A stretch of DNA of 64,000 nt. Origin: Ramazzottius varieornatus. Taxonomy: Eukaryota > Tardigrada > Eutardigrada > Parachela > Ramazzottiidae. The notes under the pieces are model-generated. The model saw only the letters and a program-made list of their open reading frames with translations. It was not told where the DNA came from and did no database searches. Below are positions 52,972 to 64,000 of this stretch, piece after piece (within the stretch, counting starts at the first letter, position 1; each line of letters begins with the position of its first letter). The stretch is taken from NCBI GenBank assembly GCA_001949185.1, contig BDGG01000020.1:67188-131187 (forward strand), in the 5' to 3' direction. The position numbers were made by a program, and so were the translations under genes.

Positions 52972-55126
52972 ATGGCGAAGGCAAGCTCGGGTCGTAAAGG
53001 CGAGGCCAGGTCAACACCAGATGCAGGCAAGAAGAGCGGCAAGTCAAAGAGAGCTGTTCATAAGTCCAAAGTAAAACCTCCCCGTCCGGATTATTCCAAG
53101 CCGGTCTGGTGGCGCAAGGAGGATGTCTCGAAACCTCAAGACTGGTACGAACGAGCATACGGCGAAAACTTCTTCCCACCGAACAGCAGTACGACCGATA
53201 TCTATGGACAGAAGCAACGTAAGAGAACAGTAGCGTTTGCGCGTGGATGTTTTCTTGAGACTGACGATGAAGGAGGTAGAAGTTCACCAGATAGTGACAA
53301 CGCGAAGTCCATTTCGGAAGAACCGGTGGAAGATGATGAGATACCGAGGGACGAGTCGTCCTCAGAAGATGCTGATGAGAAACGGGGAACTGTGCTCAAA
53401 TCCTTGACGGAAGAAGAGGCGCAGAAAATAGCCGATTATCATTTAAAGATTCTGAGAGAAGAGTACGCATGTGACGTGGAAAAATACTCTGGTAGCTGCA
53501 AATTTGGAACAACAATTGTTCTTTGATGGTTACACAGAACGGAAGAAACGACGAGGATTGCTGAAGAAAGTGACAAACGTGGTGACTATTTGTACGTACA
53601 TGTACGAGCTGGCTGATTCAGTGTAACTGTTTTTCTACAGTATTGCCTTACTCGGGTAATTGTGGTAGGTCAGGAACCAAGGACTGGCTGGGTGAAAGGC
53701 TCAAAACTTTCTACCGCGATACCGTAAGCATTATTTCGCTGTACTTTTCATAAATATTCGTTCGTGTGGCAGCGCCCTCAACACCCGACAACTCGTGTTC
53801 AACTTCACAGGACGAGTGGGAGAAGGCGATGAGGAAGCGACTGGACGAGCAGAGAACACGGAACGAAGTGGCCGATGCTAAATCCAGCATCATCAGTAAC
53901 GCACTACTGGCCGAGCGTCATCACAAATTGGAAGGCTTCGCCAGGTCCTCTAAAAGTCGAGTGAAAACTCCACCACGCCCTTGCTTCATATTAACAATAT
54001 GCTTGACGAATTTCAGTGTCTTGACAAACCTGCTCTTTCTCCCATAGGGTGGAGTGAACTTCTGGAGAAGAAGCAGAAATACGCAGAGGACAAGCTGTCG
54101 ACCTACCGTTCCTGGACACCTTGGGCGGTAAGCAGCACTAGACGAGTCTCCTCTCGATCTGTATTGAGGGAAGGAGAAACTCTGTACAGAGTTTGTTCTA
54201 CAGGTTACAAGTTACTGGATGAGGGCTCAAATCGACAAAGTTACCCGCAGTAACATGGCAGAGAAACGCGATAGGCTGGCGAACCTGACCAGTCTTCGGA
54301 CCAGTCACGAAACTTTGAAAGCCAAATGGACCGCCGAGCATAACCTGCGACATGAAATTCTCCAGTCCGCCATCAAAAAGGTACGAGAGAGAGATGAATA
54401 CCTGCGAAGTCCGTTGTCAACCAAAGTTGGGTGTCAGAAGATAAGTTTAGCACCATCACTATCTTTGCTGGCGCAAGTTGTCCTTGTTATTGGACGGTAG
54501 AGTGCGCTAGTTGGAAAAAGTGATCGTGTTCAGGTCATGTGCCGATGTCCAACTATCAATATTTTTCGCTTTAGCGTGAACTGGGCTACATTATTCCTTT
54601 TCTGCAGGAAAACAGCGAGCATGTGACAGATTACGTTCACTCTAGACTGAGGCGGATCGAACCCCTAAAAGCTCAAAAGGGCGCTCTACTGCACGAATTC
54701 GAGAAATGGCAAGAGATCAAAGAAAGATGGTACGTCATTCTCCAAACCAAGCTCTCCAGGCGGCACGACCTCCATCTGCAAATTCGCGCGTTAAGACCGC
54801 AGACTTCTCATTTGTCGCGTGTCGAAGTCCCCATAGGAGACGCCACGACTCATTCCTTGGTAAAGCGGGAAGGCGTGGTCAAAGATGAGCTGCGCGAGCT
54901 TCAGCGCAACCTTCAAGATCAGTACACATATTACAATATTGAAAGCGTATTCCGCGATAAAGTGGTGGAAGCGCATAGCTTTTTCCACGATGATGAAAAA
55001 GAAGAAGAAAGTGGTGAGGGTGGTACCAAGCAGAAAGCGCAGCCGTTTGCTAGTTTGCCAAGTATGGAAAGATCGGTAGAGTTCTCTGAAGTACTCGAGC
55101 ATGCTTTTAGCTTCTCCGAAACTTGA
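52972..55126 (+). CDS. Coiled-coil protein, family not recognised
   Basis: Seven exons (52972-53491, 53538-53591, 53641-53723, 53811-53955, 54048-54127, 54204-54380, 54608-55126) join in phase to 525 aa. The N-terminus is basic (GRKGEARSTPDAGKKSGKSK), followed by KPVWWRKEDVSKPQDWYERA and an acidic Ser-rich stretch. From about residue 215 the protein is mostly long charged helices typical of coiled coil (EWEKAMRKRLDEQRTRNEVA, WSELLEKKQKYAEDKLSTY, HEFEKWQEIKERW, KDELRELQRNLQDQ). No signal peptide or membrane helix. Such proteins are often ciliary or cytoskeletal, but there is no specific evidence here. The donor at 53955 is chosen for phase. The gene is convergent with PARP3, with only 272 bp between stop codons. 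Confidence 0.72.
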
Positions 55127-55398
55127 CTCTTTACGACCAAGAGCCTAACATCTTAGTAAAGATGAGTGCTGGCAGTCAACTATTGCTGAATCTTAAGGTA
55201 CTTTGAACATCACACAACGTACCTCAGAGCGCTGTTTTTCGATCGGGCAATGTAAAAAAGAAACAGGATAGCTGCCATGAAAACAAACATATCTTCTATA
55301 GTGTTAATATAAATCGCTGAAAGATTTGGTGCAAGAATTGGCAGATGGAGTAGGAGAAAAAAAGTTCAATGTAAAATCCAAGCATCCCCACCGGTCCT

Positions 55399-58300
55399 TC
55401 AGTGCCACTCGATGTCCACAATATACCGAATCCGAACTGACAAGTACAAATACACACAGCAACTAGAGGATATTCCGGGGAAAAACGCCATCAAGTTGGG
55501 GCAGTTAAGGTTGTAAATTCCAGGCCGAAGTCCTTGGAATGCAAAATAGGAAATGAATTCCTAATATTCCTATATTCCTATTACCTTCTCCAGAACGTCC
55601 TCGCAAAAATCTAGAATTCCAAGCTCTCATTTGCCAGTTTAGTTCTTTTCACATACCCATTGAAAACAGTAAACATGATCTGAAGTCTTCAGAAAATATA
55701 GGTTTCGAGACTGAAAGCCAGCTGGAGATTAGCCGATCCGAACTTTCGGTCCGGTCAGACCTGACCTTCCAAGGGAAAATCAAGGACTTACGCACAGTTG
55801 AATGCGCCGCATTCTTTAGTGCGACGGATCGAAAATGTTATTGGTCGTTCAACTGAACGACCAATTAGCCTCAGTGGTACGCATGTGTGAGCCAGCATCG
55901 GGTTCAGTTTTCTGACACGATCTGCTGGATCTTCGACTGTTTACTTCGTGGATTTCCTAAATTTTATACGATTTTTGCTATCTTCCAAATAGGAATTCCA
56001 CCGTTCCGAACAGCTACCCTTGGAACGGAATTCCAGGAATGGAACGGAATTTGGAAAGGAATGGAATTAGGAATTTACAACCTTAGGGGCAGTGGAAACG
56101 CACCTTGGCTTTCGCGGTAAACAAGGTATTCACTCTTGTCGAAGGAGCTCCCGGCATACTGCTTGCGTTTTACTGGCGCCGCCTGGGGAACTATCACGTC
56201 TTTGCCGTCTAGCTTCAACATCACATCCGATTTCTCATCTGCAGCAAACCCAACACACTTCGTTGATGCCAACTTCCTCAGCATACACATGCTAAAATTT
56301 ATAACTAAACAATCGATGGGGGAAATGCACAATGTTCTGACCGGGCTCGAACTGTCCACGAGCGACCACCGAATCGTGTCCCTTCGGTGCTTCCTTCAAA
56401 CTACTATCATCCCGCGTAATCTCGTATTCCTTCCCCAGCGCCACCTCATTCAGGAACATTAGACCTCGTTTTCCAGCCGGTCGAGCTAAAACAACGGAGA
56501 CACATTCAGCTTCGTTTTTACACTGGTTGTTATTGATAAATGGCTGAACTTACTGTAAGCGGCAGATTTGGCGTTCTCGGAAGCGAAGTAGATGCCGCGA
56601 CCCACGCGACCGCCACTGTGCGGCATGATACGCAGACCAGTCTTCAAGATGGCGGCCACCACGGCCACGTTGGTTCCATGCCACAGCAACTTCCGATGGT
56701 CCAAGGAGTCATGTGCCCGGAAGCGCGAGTCTTCGCCCTCACGATCTACCATCCAGATATTCTGCAGCTTCAGTCCTCCATCAGAGGAAGGACCCTTTGT
56801 ACTGTCGAAATACTTCTGCAGAACCTGTCAACAGAACTGGCTGGTTAAAAGGTAGACCGGGTGAGAATAACATTTCGTACTTTGTAGTCGTTGGATGAAT
56901 GTAGCAGGTGTTTCAAGATGCATTTTAGGAGGCCATACTGGACGTCAAGTGGGTGTTGTTCGTCTTCATCTTCGTTCTTGACGCTTTTCTGTAACGACTG
57001 GGCGATTTCAATGTCTCCTAGGGTCGCCAAGTCGTCGAACTTTTGCTGGACTTCTTCTAGGGTGGCGATGGTCGGAGGAACGTTCCGGCCAAAGTCGTGA
57101 GGAATCACGGTGTAGAACTGGCTGGAGAGCTGGGCCAAGTTGCCCTCACCACTTTGTATCCTAGAGAAAGCAACAACATTTAAAGTAACCAGCGAAATAA
57201 TTAAATTTTAGTTGTAATATGATTACTCACGCTTTTTCGATGTCTTCCAGTGCTGTGAAGCCTTTAGCAATTTGGGCTTTGCTGAGCTTTCCTAATGGCA
57301 TTTTCTTCGTATCCAACCTCAGCTTAAAATGCGACAACTTGCTATTACAGTCCGGTCGATCGAAATCTGGTACCTATTTCTCCGATTTTGTTTTGAAGTC
57401 TGCTATACATTCGCCATACAGCACGACAAGCCAAGGCCGAAATTACGTTACACATAAATGACACCGTAGCTTTACTGTTGTGGTCAAGTAATCAACCCGC
57501 ATGTGGACCGGCTGTGTTGGTATGGCTCGCAGTATCGTTAATTTTGCATGATTTCTTTATTTTGAAATCGCAAAATTAGGTACCAGATTTCGAGCGACCG
57601 GACTATATCATTCCACACCTGGAAATTTAGCGCCATTCAACATATCAGAAAGGTACAGTACCTCTTTCATGGTGCCTTGAAACATGTCCGTGTCGAAAAT
57701 CAACTGAACCAATTTCTGCGTGACTTCGTCGAGCGAACATTTGACGGACGACTTCGCCGTCTAAGCGATAAAACGCAGCCAGATGAAAGTCGTCTTAGAA
57801 ATAATGCATTTCCATGTGTGAGGTAGTTGATGATATGTGTGGTAGAAAAAGAAAGAAGCGATTACCTTCTTCGGCGTTTCGACAACTGCGCCAACAGCAT
57901 CTGCAGGTTCCTCGTCTTCTTCGTCAGCTGCTGCCATCTCCAGCATCTGGTACTTTTTGGGCTTGATCTCAAAGTTGTCACGGTCCGTCCAAGCGTTCCC
58001 TGTCTTGTCCTTGAACTTCTTCTCGAAGAAACTCATGGCAGCTTTTAAAGCGAAGGGTCCCTCGAAACTACACTGTCCGGGCTCCGACTAAAATGAGCAG
58101 ACGTGTACGAATAATTATTGCTCGCATATTGTTTCAAAAATCTGTGAATGTAAACCGTGAGACGGAAACTTACAACACGCCCCCACTTTGTGAAGACGTC
58201 GTACTGTCCATCGTGCCTTTCCAGGAGTTGACCCACGTAGAACTTGTTGTTGTTGTGTCCAATGTTGGTTTGGTTCAACATGAAAGAACAGTCTTCGTGG

Positions 58301-59005
58301 ACCTACGGGCAAAAAACATCGTTGTCCAGATTGCAGCGTGTAAGATCGCGAAGACTTCTTTTTCTTACCTGCTCATACGTCAAGGGGGCTTCGAACTGAA
58401 CGCGATCATCGATCTTGTATGTCATTTTCTTACATTTCGATCCACCGGAAGTTGCTGCTTTGTTGTCGGGAACCCCGCTTTTGGAGCATTGAAGGTGATC
58501 GATCGCTTGTTGGAACGTGCTCTTGTTGGTCGAACCTTTGGGAGTTGTTTTCTTCGCTGGAGGACTTTCGTCTTCTTCTTCCTCCCTATCTTCTTCCCTA
58601 ACTTTACCATCTGCAAACCACAAGAAAATCAAACGCACAAAAAATCAGCTCGACCATGATAATTTCAGTGCATCCAGTCAAAGTGAGCCCCTTCACACAC
58701 GCGTCATGCGCAGCACTTCAAACCCTAAACGCTGCAGTAACTCGGTACGTAACCAATACTAACTGTGGTTTTCGGGCAAGCTCACGAACTTAAAACCAGG
58801 AAGTGATGTACGTATACGGATTCTTGCCTGCTTGGTCTGGAGACTCGTCATTCCCGCGTAGACGTTGGATAAGATCGGCCTTCCTACCGCTGGTGTCCAT
58901 CTTTCGTGACATCAGCTCTTCCTTCAGCTGGGCGACCGTCATTCCTTCCCAGTCGTCATCCGTCGGTTCCTCCTTCACCTTCGATGGAGCTTTTCTCTTA
59001 CCCAT
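55399..59005 (-). CDS. PARP3: PARP3-type ADP-ribosyltransferase with N-terminal SAP domain
   Basis: Eleven exons (59005-58828, 58610-58369, 58302-58174, 58087-57866, 57760-57662, 57322-57231, 57160-56881, 56824-56554, 56485-56342, 56238-56104, 55436-55399) join to 609 aa. Domains: SAP (MTVAQLKEELMSRKMDTSGR, residues about 20-55), acidic linker, WGR domain (QTNIGHNNNKFYVGQLL, KWGRV, FEKKFKDKTGNAW), helical regulatory domain (KKMPLGKLSKAQIAKGF), catalytic ART with RKLLWHGTNVAVVAAIL, RIMPHSGGRVGRGIYF, SENAKSAAY and SEYLVYRESQ. The H-Y-E triad is present. DSVVARGQFEP and VVPQ-type IVPQ are specific to PARP3 rather than PARP1/2. Known role: mono-ADP-ribosylation at DNA breaks. Intron 1 uses a GC donor; intron 10 holds a hAT-type element. 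Confidence 0.93.
55506..56085. mobile_element. hAT-type element in the last PARP3 intron
   Basis: Ends TAAGGTTGTAAATTCC (left) and GGAATTTACAACCTTA (right), with a perfect 8-bp duplication GGGGCAGT (55498-55505 and 56086-56093). The 580-bp body has many GGAAT/ATTCC words and no transposase. It separates the penultimate PARP3 exon (ending 56104) from the 38-nt last exon (55436-55399), and lies just 11 bp from the former's donor. Confidence 0.92.
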
Positions 59006-59619
59006 GCTTGAATTCCGAATTTGCAAACCTACGCACACCAAACACAAGAAAACCGACAGCTACCACATCTACCCAGAAATGTTTGAAGAGAGTGCAGCTT
59101 TCAAGTTTGAAGCTTTCGCCTCAGCTTATGAGAGAGTGACTCGGCGCATCCAGCGGACTCATCGTTTTCAACACCGTTGAGGTTTTTGTGGAAACAAGTT
59201 CCGACAAGCACAAACGCGATCCGACGAACAGTACACGGTGGGTGGAGACTGGCGAGGCCTGCTTTGGAATGATATCATCCATATGACGTAATTGCGGCTT
59301 TATCATCAGAGCTGCCGACAGCGCTTGTTGTGGTTTTGGCGAGCCGTGCAGTCACCGTGGTTATGACTTCAGAAGTTCGACCTCTTGACAGCTCGCCCGG
59401 GGCTCAGGATTCAAGAAGGGCGCGCCAAGGTTAGTAGCATTGTAGTTTTGTGGAAAGATAAGCATTCAAGAGGCAGTCTACTGGAATAACTAGATACAGG
59501 GATCTCGCTTGATTGCTCTTGAATTGATCTGTCACCGGAACTGGGTCGAAATGCGAAAATCTTCATCTGGTATTTTCTGCAGGTAGATTTGGCATTGTGG
59601 TATTCCCGAAGCGCGAAGC
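59006..59619. other. Divergent region between PARP3 and ALG3
   Basis: About 615 bp between opposite start codons. A short upstream frame (59363-59434, MTSEVRPLDSSPGAQ) ends in a possible donor but cannot join the ALG3 frame, so it would be a uORF or 5'-UTR exon. Bidirectional promoter plausible. Confidence 0.4.
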
Positions 59620-61613
59620 ATGGTGAAGAACAAAAAGTCCAGTGATGTCAGTCCAAGGGAGGAGGTTGTTAAAAGCAATGGCAGGAGGAGCAGAACGAAA
59701 ACGCCGAAGTCGCTGCGGGACTTTAAGCATCTGATCGTTGATTGGACTACCGGCTTGATTGCCGCATTGGAGCAACCACGCGCGACACTCCGCTTTTCAC
59801 GGCTTCTTCTCGTCTTTGAATTCTTCCTCTGCGCGTTCATCATTCGGCATGTAAACTACACGGAAATCGACTGGGAAGCCTACATGCAAGAAGTGGAAGG
59901 CTTTCTGAACGGCACGTTGGATTACCGTTTGCTCGAAGGTAGCACTGGACGTAAGTGGCTAAATGAGCGTGCTCGATCAGTAACCTTGTAAATGTGTCGT
60001 CATGCACCAGTTGCTAAAACAGTTGGTATTGCTGTCCTGACGTCACATAAACAAACAGTTTGAGTGTATATGCGAGATACAGTCGTCGACTTTGCGATGA
60101 GGTCGTGCGCGAACTGGCGAAATCCAAATGCTGGCTTGATTTTGCCTTTGAATATCTGACTGTGTCCTTCCAGCTCTCGTCTATCCGGGTGGATTCGTGT
60201 ACATCTTCAGCGCTTTCTACTACCTCACCGACAATGGAAAGGACATTCGGACAGCTCAATGGATTTTCAGCGCCGTCTATTTGCTCACCCTCGTTCTGGT
60301 ATTTCGTTTGTACCACAAGAGCCAAAGAATCCCTCCTCACGTTCTCTTCCTGATGTGCGGTCTTTCCTACCGTATCCACTCCATATTTGTCTTGCGCATG
60401 TTCAACGACTGCATAGCCATGCTCTTGCTCTATGCATCAGCAAATCTTTTCGTCGATAACTGGTGGCTAATAGGTGACTTCAAGCCGTTGTCGCCGAATT
60501 CCACTCAGCACTATTTCCAAACTGATTCTAAGATTGTTGTTTCTGTTCGACAGGTTGCCTCCTATTCAGTGCCGCCGTGTCCGTCAAGATGTCAGTCCTT
60601 CTCTTCGCACCCGCTCTGCTGTTCCTTCTTTTACAGCAAGGATACAGGACGACGTTGAAAGGATTGAGTATTTGTGGGGGACTCCAGCTCGTCCTGGGTG
60701 CACCGTTTCTCCTGACGAACCCTCGGTCGTACATAGAGAGGTCGTTCGACCTGAAGCGACAATTCTTCTACAAGTGGACAGTCAATTGGAGGTTCCTGGA
60801 AGAGGAAGTCTTTCTCGATCGCACATTTCACATCGGGCTGCTTGTAATCCATTTAGGGTTACTGGTGGCGTTTCTTTGGAAAATATGGCTGCCGTTGAGG
60901 TGCGCTCATTTTTTTATCATGTTCTACAGATTTTATTTTCTATTATTTTCCTATTGTAAGTTTATAGCAGTCTTTTCTTGCAGGAAGTTTGTTCTCCAAA
61001 GAGACTTTCAAGGCGTCAACGCCAAGCTGCTCACTCTGTTTAGCTGCAACTTGATCGGCATTGCCTGCAGTCGTTCTCTTCATTACCAGTTCTACGTCTG
61101 GTACTTTCACACGCTGCATTTCCTTTTATGGATCCTACCCATGCAGAACGCCGCTCGAATCCTCCTCCTCGGTAATGTTCTAGATGATAAGAGGCTCCAT
61201 GATACAGGACCTAGGCAAACGAACCCTACAAGATTGTGGTTCGAAGTAGCACCCGCTTTCGGCTAACAAGACTGGCAATGAGCGCCACTGGGGGAAAACT
61301 CGATAAGATCGTTTCCCAGGTGGCGCACGGTCTCAGCCTGTGACACCGTAATTGTGCGCCACTTGAAAAACGATCTTGTCGGGTTTCTTTGCTGAATTCC
61401 CATACTAGTTTTGATTCAAAATCGGTGTTCTTCTTAGGGATGATAGAGTACAGCTGGAACACGTATCCTTCGACGTCGCTGAGCAGCTGGGTCCTGCTTC
61501 TTGCTCACGCCTCCATTCTTCTCAACCTCTTTCGATTTTCCAGAAATACCAGAGATCTTCTTTCCGGCGATCAGTCGGTGCATAGTGTGAAAAGTAGCGT
61601 CAAAGCTCGCTGA
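59620..61613 (+). CDS. ALG3: ALG3, dolichyl-P-Man alpha-1,3-mannosyltransferase
   Basis: Five exons (59620-59950, 60174-60473, 60554-60899, 60984-61171, 61438-61613) join to 446 aa, close to the 438 aa of human ALG3. Conserved blocks: YTEIDWEAYMQEVEGFLNGT, then PLVYPGGFVYIFSAFYY, RTAQWIFSAVYLLTL, YRIHSIFVLRMFND, AVSVKMSVLLFAPALLFLLL, RSFDLKRQFFYKWTVNWRFL, SRSLHYQFYVWYFHTLHFLL and EYSWNTYPSTSLSSW. It is a multi-pass ER membrane enzyme adding the first lumenal mannose to Man5GlcNAc2-PP-dolichol in N-glycan precursor assembly. The extra N-terminal 40 residues are basic and polar. Intron 4 holds a family H copy. Confidence 0.94.
61291..61402. repeat. Family H copy, ALG3 intron 4
   Basis: Left GATAAGATCGTTTCCCAGGT then GGCGCACGG. 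Right TGTGCGCCACTTGAAAAACG then ATCTTGTCGG and TTTGCTGAATTCCC. A clean hairpin of about 110 bp. Confidence 0.8.
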
Positions 61614-63230
61614 GGTTGTGTTGTTGAGTTTCCCCATATTCTTTCCCTGTTGATCTATTCGCAAAGTGCCTTCTTGTTTTACTCCTTGGTTTGGATTTCT
61701 TTTATCCCTGCGACAGCCTAAAGACGGACAAAAAATGTTTCGGTTTCATCGCGATGTCGACTCAGCATGTATCGGTCCGAAAGCGCTGAGTATACGCGTA
61801 TCGTATGAATGAAAAGCGTGCAAGATACAAGTAGCGTACTGTACTCCTGATGACGGTATTCATTTGACGTGGAGGTCGCTGTTCAATCGGATCGCTCAAA
61901 CGTTTGGATTGATTGCTGTGACTTGGAGGGACCTACCCGAAAACCTGAAGTTGTCCATGCTTCGTTTTCAAGATTTTCTGAGCCACAGATGACCAATCAT
62001 GACTTAGTCATAAAGAACCTCGTGTTCTGGCAGTTGGAGTTTCTCAGTTTCCAAGTATGGATCCCGAAAACCCCCAATCGGACGGCAACTTCGCGATCCC
62101 TGCCAATGAAAGCAATCTGTTGCTGCAGCCGTTTCGCTGTGAAGTTGGCTTGTGTATTCGCACCTACTTTTTCGTTGTTCCTGTCGTGATAGTCGTATCT
62201 TGTTTGACCTATGCTGGAGCTCAACCAAGTCGGAATTTCCCTTGTGTGACAAACAAAATTCGTCGGAATGGGACTCGTTCGATTCCACTCTCTCGGTTTC
62301 AGTAGTACAATAGACACCGTCTGCATGCTCATTTTGAGCATGGCCTCGTAGGCCAAGACCGAGTTTGCGGAACTTCGGTCGTTCTTCACTCCGCTCTTAT
62401 CTTCGAGCACCTGCTACTGACGGTCCTATTGTCGGTGCGCGATATTAGATTGACCATCGGCGTCACTTTACAGTACGGACTTGATCAAACCGCGGTCTCG
62501 GGGTACCTCGTGGATAGCAGCTATGCATTTACGATGGCAGCGGTGGGTTCTACCGTATTACCGTATGGGGAAGGTGCCGAAAGTCTCTGAGCGAATGCAT
62601 CCATCGACCTGGAAAACGCGAATCTATGACGAAAAGCGGACTAGTGGTCTGATCGGAATGCGCAAGTTTTGACTATTACGATTTTGTATGCTTTGCTTTG
62701 TCGAGAAGCCTCTTGAAATTTCAGCCAACATACAGTACTCGACCAGATCTTCCCAAGTGGCGCACAATTTTCGGGATGTCTGCTGGAGGAGTGCGCTACT
62801 TGGGAAAAACGATCTTGTTGAGTTTGATTTTGCCCAAATGGCGTACGAGTCTACCCAATAACACCGGAAAAGGGCGCCGCTTGTAGAGACAGTCCTGCGG
62901 ACTGCGTTTGCCGAGCTTTTGCCTACGGCACCACGGACACTTGATGACTAGTGATCATGTCGATTCGCCATGATGGTGCAGGGTTATGTTCTTCATACTG
63001 TTTCGAACTTTTCGAATCACTCGGAACTGGAAGAACATCCTATTCCCGCAGAAGCATATGCCGAAGGAAGCTCGAGAATGAGATTTGGTCTGCTCATTCT
63101 GCGGTTGGCACATCGGATAAGGGCTGGCTCGCACTATTCTGTCAACAGCGGCAATGTCCACGGATTTGTGTAATTTCTTCCCACACCGTCAGCCGTACAA
63201 CTACGGCTAATCAAAAATAAAAGGTCATCA
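61614..63230. other. Intergenic between ALG3 and the right-edge gene
   Basis: 1.6 kb with no gene recognised. Plus- and minus-strand frames at 61869-62410 overlap each other and lack features. A composite family H copy lies at 62734-62911. Confidence 0.4.
62734..62911. repeat. Family H composite copy, intergenic
   Basis: The first hairpin pairs CAGATCTTCCCAAGTGGCGC with GTGCGCTACTTGGGAAAAAC. A second, weaker one begins GCCCAAATGGCGTACGAG and ends GTTTGCCGAGC. This is the only one of the seven loci outside an intron of my gene models. Confidence 0.7.
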
Positions 63231-64000
63231 TCAAGAAGGTATACTGTACAAGTAAGCACCATTTTGATCATAAAAAGCGTTGCCTTTACGGTACACCGTC
63301 GAAGCTGGTCGATCGTCTTTTCGTATCTTTATATCGTTCGCTTCTTCATCGTGACTCAAAGTCCTGACTTCACGCCGAGGTGTCTTCCAGTCCTTGAATT
63401 GCCGTCTTAGACTCCTGAACCGAGGAACTTGGCTGTCAATCGGCTCTTCTTGCTCACCGCCCTTCCATTTAGGCGGCTGGACCTGACGAGCCACTTTATT
63501 CTCTTTCTGAGCTGCGATAGTTTGCAGCCTCGTCGTTATGCTCGGTTTGGCTGCTGCTTCGCTCTCTTCGAACCACTTCCTGTACGCTTCTCCCATCACA
63601 CTTTCGTTTCCAAACTTGTCCGGTTTGTCCAGTCGAGCTAGTAGCCTTTCTTTGGCAACCTCGTGACTTACTTTCCCAGGCGGAACCACTCTCCGACCGG
63701 AAGTCCTCATACGCATGTCCATCTCGTCTTCCCCTTCTTCGTCTTCGTCGAACACCACCTCAGCTCCTTTATAGTTCGATACGGGTTTATTATTTGATAT
63801 GTACCGGTCGAAGCCCGGTGCATTCGGCTCGTAACTGTACCGCGCTACAGAGGCCTGCGCCGTTGTGAAACTGGTGACATTGGTAAAGGCCGTGCCGACA
63901 CGGCCCTCAGTGTTACCCATCCGAACCGTGCCTTGCTGCCTCGAACTGGATACTAGCTGATTGGATTGACTTAGCTTGCTGTTCTGAGCGTTATCTTTAT
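63231..64000 (-). CDS. Unrecognised protein, partial (runs off right edge)
   Basis: The frame is open from 63231 (stop) to the end of the window without a required start codon; the Met at 63920 is internal or an alternative start. The visible part is polar and largely disordered: SNQLVSSSRQQGTVRMGNTE, an acidic block FDEDEEGEDEMDMRM, a basic segment GRRVVPPGKVSHEVAKERLL, then VMGEAYRKWFEESEAAAK and a C-terminus ending NAFYDQNGAYLYSIPS. No signal peptide or membrane helix. I do not recognise the family. The 5' part lies outside the window. Confidence 0.65.
   Translation of the reverse strand, partial: KDNAQNSKLSQSNQLVSSSRQQGTVRMGNTEGRVGTAFTNVTSFTTAQASVARYSYEPNAPGFDRYISNNKPVSNYKGAEVVFDEDEEGEDEMDMRMRTSGRRVVPPGKVSHEVAKERLLARLDKPDKFGNESVMGEAYRKWFEESEAAAKPSITTRLQTIAAQKENKVARQVQPPKWKGGEQEEPIDSQVPRFRSLRRQFKDWKTPRREVRTLSHDEEANDIKIRKDDRPASTVYRKGNAFYDQNGAYLYSIPS

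Noticed and set aside
59363-59434. Alternative coding first exon of ALG3 (MTSEVRPLD...)
   Set aside because: Joining it to the ALG3 frame passes through an in-frame stop, so it can only be a uORF or 5' UTR.

Overview
This is a window of animal nuclear DNA. It is not bacterial: almost every recognisable gene is split by short GT-AG introns (about 50-150 nt, a few up to 700 nt), and the products are animal proteins (Rab escort protein, RMI1, MPP10, ALG3, PARP3, MFSD1, vanin-like amidase, ionotropic-receptor-like channel, natriuretic-peptide-receptor-type ectodomain). Short introns, dense genes on both strands and lineage-specific families suggest a small-genome invertebrate. A tardigrade or another ecdysozoan is my guess, at low confidence. 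All exon maps were read by hand from splice signals, phase and family similarity. Where I give an exact protein length, the exon lengths add up to an intact frame.

Layout. 0.5-5.4 kb: a decayed hAT transposon, then three adjacent miniature elements. 5.9-9.0 kb: MFSD1. 9.4-10.2 kb: a MATH-BTB pseudogene. 11.0-13.7 kb: a single-pass receptor with an ANF-receptor ectodomain and a very short tail (minus). 15.3-16.9 kb: a secreted vanin/biotinidase-family amidase. 17.1-20.7 kb: three tandem MARVEL-type four-helix membrane protein genes (minus). 22.0-24.0 kb: an ionotropic-receptor-like channel. 24.5-36 kb: gene-poor and repeat-rich, with a pogo-like element, a sulfotransferase pseudogene, a dead DD37D mariner and several MITEs. 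36.2-39.2 kb: two genes I do not recognise. 40.1-41.2 kb: a stack of nested MITEs. 41.5-63 kb: a gene-dense block with MPHOSPH10 (+), RMI1 (-), CHM/REP (+), an astacin-hemopexin protease (+), a coiled-coil protein (+), PARP3 with an N-terminal SAP domain (-) and ALG3 (+). An unrecognised gene (-) runs off the right edge.

The housekeeping genes serve different pathways (ribosome processing, genome stability, Rab prenylation, N-glycosylation, DNA-break response) and show no operon-like relationship. RMI1 and CHM are divergent from a shared 0.6 kb region. MPHOSPH10/RMI1 and the coiled-coil gene/PARP3 are convergent and close together.

The most unusual signal is the mobile-element content. At least a dozen miniature families are present, many with intact target-site duplications (8 bp for hAT types, TA for Tc1/mariner types). 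One palindromic family built around a GTGGCGCA arm occurs at seven places, six of them inside introns of five different genes. That intron-biased hairpin family is my best candidate for something undescribed. I saw no CRISPR array and no tRNA or rRNA gene.
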